From positions 1 through 7,077 of the forward strand of contig JACQDG010000133.1 in NCBI GenBank assembly GCA_016201185.1: a stretch of DNA of 7,077 nt, written 5' to 3'. Numbering within the stretch: position 1 is the first letter of the stretch; every line of letters begins with the position of its first letter. Source of the DNA: Acidobacteriota bacterium. Lineage in GTDB: Bacteria; Acidobacteriota; Terriglobia; Bryobacterales; JACQDG01. The position numbers and the translations under genes were made by a program. Positions 5,826 through 7,077 of this stretch are shown in pieces. The notes beneath the pieces are model-generated. The model was not told where the DNA came from. It ran no database searches and saw only the letters and a list, made by a program, of their open reading frames with translations.

Positions 5826-5925
5826 GTAAAATGGAGTTGTTGCCCGGATGAACCTTAGTCCGGACGTTCTGTTTCTGGTACTTTTTTCTGTAAGGTTTTG
5901 GATGTAGGCCGCCCGGCGTATGCGC

Positions 5926-6799
5926 TCAGGTCGTAAGAAGTAAACGGGAGGCCGTATTCACCAGGGCATGCGTGATGCTGGAGGCCACGACGCTCCGGCG
6001 CTCACGGTAGGCCTGGCCGTAAAACCATCCGGCAATGGCCGCCAAGAGAGCAAAACGCCAGTTCGGGAATCGGCGGAACGGCAGGTGACTGAGGCCGAAG
6101 AGCAGGCTCGCCAGCGCCTGCGCCCCTACGGCGCTTCCCAGGCTGGTCGTGGCCAGGTTTTGCAGGATGCCGCGAAAAAAAAGCTCCTCCGCTAACGCCA
6201 CTATGAAATACATGCCCAGAAAAGTGCCCAACACCAGGAAGGGGTACATCCACGGTTCGGCCCACGGAAACGGCTGGCCGCCGAGCCGTAAATAAAGCCG
6301 TGGCGCCCAGGCCGAGCAGCATGATCTGGCCCATCGACTCCAGCCGCAGGCCTTCGATCGGACTGCGGTAAATCTGGCGCAGCAGTTTGCCGAGTACGGC
6401 CCCGGCCACGGTCCCCCCGGCCACGAGATCCTGCCAGGTGAGCCCGGGGCTTTTGGTGGGCGCCAACACAAAGACGACGGTAGGGACGATACAGATCGCC
6501 AACAGCTTGAGCAGGGCGGGGAATTGAAAAACGCCGGTGGTCAGACTGTATAACAAATACGGTATCACGGCCGCCGCTACGGCCAAGGTCGCCAGCCGGG
6601 CCGGCGAGAGCCGATCCTCGAGGCTTCGGCGAACCTGGGGAAAACCCGGCACAAGATAGAATGAAACCTGGAGCAAGAATGCGGCCACGATGGGTGCGGC
6701 GGTCGAAGCCGGTATCTGTGCCTGCACGGCGTAGACGACGCCCGCCAGCGCCAGGCAGGAGTTTACGGCCGCCAGGGTAAAGAGGAATGCGCGGGGCAC
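5926..6799 (-). pseudogene. CPBP (CAAX-like) intramembrane metalloprotease gene with a +1 frameshift
   Basis: The N-terminal part reads in one frame from GTG 6797-6799 (MPRAFLFTLAAVN...) with several hydrophobic helices (about 5-25, 35-50, 67-90, 97-113, 127-138) to GLGATAL (163-169). The C-terminal part reads in the frame one base on and ends at TGA 5926-5928: LRLGGQPFPWAEPW, then the three family motifs EELFFRG (Glu pair and Arg), FGLSHL (His) and HALVN (His/Asn), which hold the membrane-buried metal site. Skipping one T within 6290-6292 joins GLGATAL to LRLGG and gives one continuous protein of about 290 residues, a normal size for this family. As it stands, the first frame runs on out of register to 6002 and lacks all three motifs. 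The family cleaves or processes membrane or prenylated proteins; the substrate here is unknown. It may be a true pseudogene, a phase-variable site, or a sequence/assembly error. All catalytic motifs look intact. Confidence 0.85.
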
Positions 6800-7077
6800 C
6801 GCACCATCTTATCCGAGTTTGCTTGCTAGGTCTGGGGGCCACGGTGCTGGGCGCGCAAGACCCTGGCCCGGAGCTGATTCGCGAGGTCGCAGCCAAAGCA
6901 AGCCAATTCAAGGCCGCCCGCGATCACTATACCTACCGCCAGACGGTCCTGTTTCTGGAACTGGACGAGCGCGGGGCGCAGGTCGGCAGCTATCGGGAGG
7001 TGCGCGACATCATTTTCACGCCCCAGAAAGAGCGCTCCGAGGTCTTCGTCGGCCGGCCGGAGATGAACCTGAAAAAC
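6787..7077 (+). CDS. Secreted protein of unknown function, N-terminal fragment
   Basis: An open frame begins at ATG 6787-6789 and runs off the right edge (97 codons visible). AGAGGA lies directly before the start, so the ribosome binding site is close or weak; GGG/AAG bases a little further upstream may help. Residues 1-23 (MRGAPHHLIR, then VCLLGLGATVLGA) form a Sec-type signal with one positive N-region and a probable cleavage after A23, giving a mature protein starting QDPGPE. No lipobox cysteine is present. The mature part is charged, with HYTYRQTVLFLELD (47-60) and SYREVRDIIFTPQKERSEVF (68-87), suggestive of beta strands in a periplasmic or secreted protein. It recalls uncharacterised secreted proteins of Acidobacteriota, but I cannot name a family. 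A shorter start at TTG 6823 is possible but would remove much of the signal. It overlaps the divergent protease start by 13 bases. Confidence 0.68.
   Translation, partial: MRGAPHHLIRVCLLGLGATVLGAQDPGPELIREVAAKASQFKAARDHYTYRQTVLFLELDERGAQVGSYREVRDIIFTPQKERSEVFVGRPEMNLKN

Noticed and set aside
5831..5907. Two tiny ORFs (6 and 19 codons) joined by ATGA in the spacer, the second hydrophobic
   Set aside because: No ribosome binding site, no supporting downstream gene on the plus strand (the genes here are on minus), and too short to support.
6201..6911. Long minus-strand frame in the third register across the CPBP region
   Set aside because: The translation is Arg/Pro/Gly-rich without motifs, while the other two registers together give a coherent membrane protease.
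1..7077. CRISPR arrays, tRNA/rRNA genes, transposases, phage genes or toxin-antitoxin pairs
   Set aside because: No regularly spaced direct repeats, RNA gene signatures or matching protein motifs were seen on either strand. The HTH protein has no toxin-like partner beside it.

Overview
The window is GC-rich, gene-dense bacterial DNA. Its gene complement (a Tat-signal SUMF1-domain protein with a barrel-like N-terminal region behind an aldo/keto reductase, a small acidic helix-turn-helix protein, a CPBP protease and a secreted protein of unknown function) recalls Acidobacteriota, possibly a Bryobacter/Solibacter-like lineage or a metagenome contig. That assignment rests on recalled resemblance, not on a search. 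No tRNA, rRNA, CRISPR array, transposase or phage gene was seen.

Layout: (1) 1-184, the C-terminal end of an aldo/keto reductase, overlapping (2) 175-1971, an exported two-part protein whose C-terminal half is an FGE-sulfatase (SUMF1) fold. (3) 1972-2225, a lower-GC convergent spacer with two inverted repeats. (4) 2226-3086 (minus), a beta-hydroxyacid dehydrogenase related to tartronate semialdehyde reductase. (5) 3202-4182 (plus), a D-2-hydroxyacid dehydrogenase of the glyoxylate/hydroxypyruvate reductase type. (6) 4179-5477 (plus), a MOFRL-family glycerate 2-kinase joined to it by an ATGA overlap. (7) 5483-5737 (minus), a small HTH protein ending 5 bases from the kinase stop. (8) 5738-5925, a spacer with a palindrome and an inverted repeat. 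(9) 5926-6799 (minus), a CPBP intramembrane protease gene broken by one +1 frameshift. (10) 6787-end (plus), the start of a secreted protein of unknown function.

The clearest biological unit is 2226-5477. Two reductases of unrelated families that can both yield D-glycerate (one from tartronate semialdehyde, one from glyoxylate/hydroxypyruvate) are divergently arranged, and a kinase feeds glycerate into glycolysis as 2-phosphoglycerate. This is a glycerate-node module for C2/C3 acid metabolism. The 115-base divergent spacer carries possible face-to-face promoters in which each -10 overlaps the other's -35.

Most worth checking: the beta-hydroxyacid dehydrogenase lacks the lysine of its family's fourth motif and seems to lack about 16 residues beside it; the CPBP gene is frameshifted at a T-rich site; the SUMF1 protein lacks the cysteine pair of genuine formylglycine-generating enzymes; and two genes at the right end overlap head to head by 13 bases. 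I see no convincing wholly new system here.
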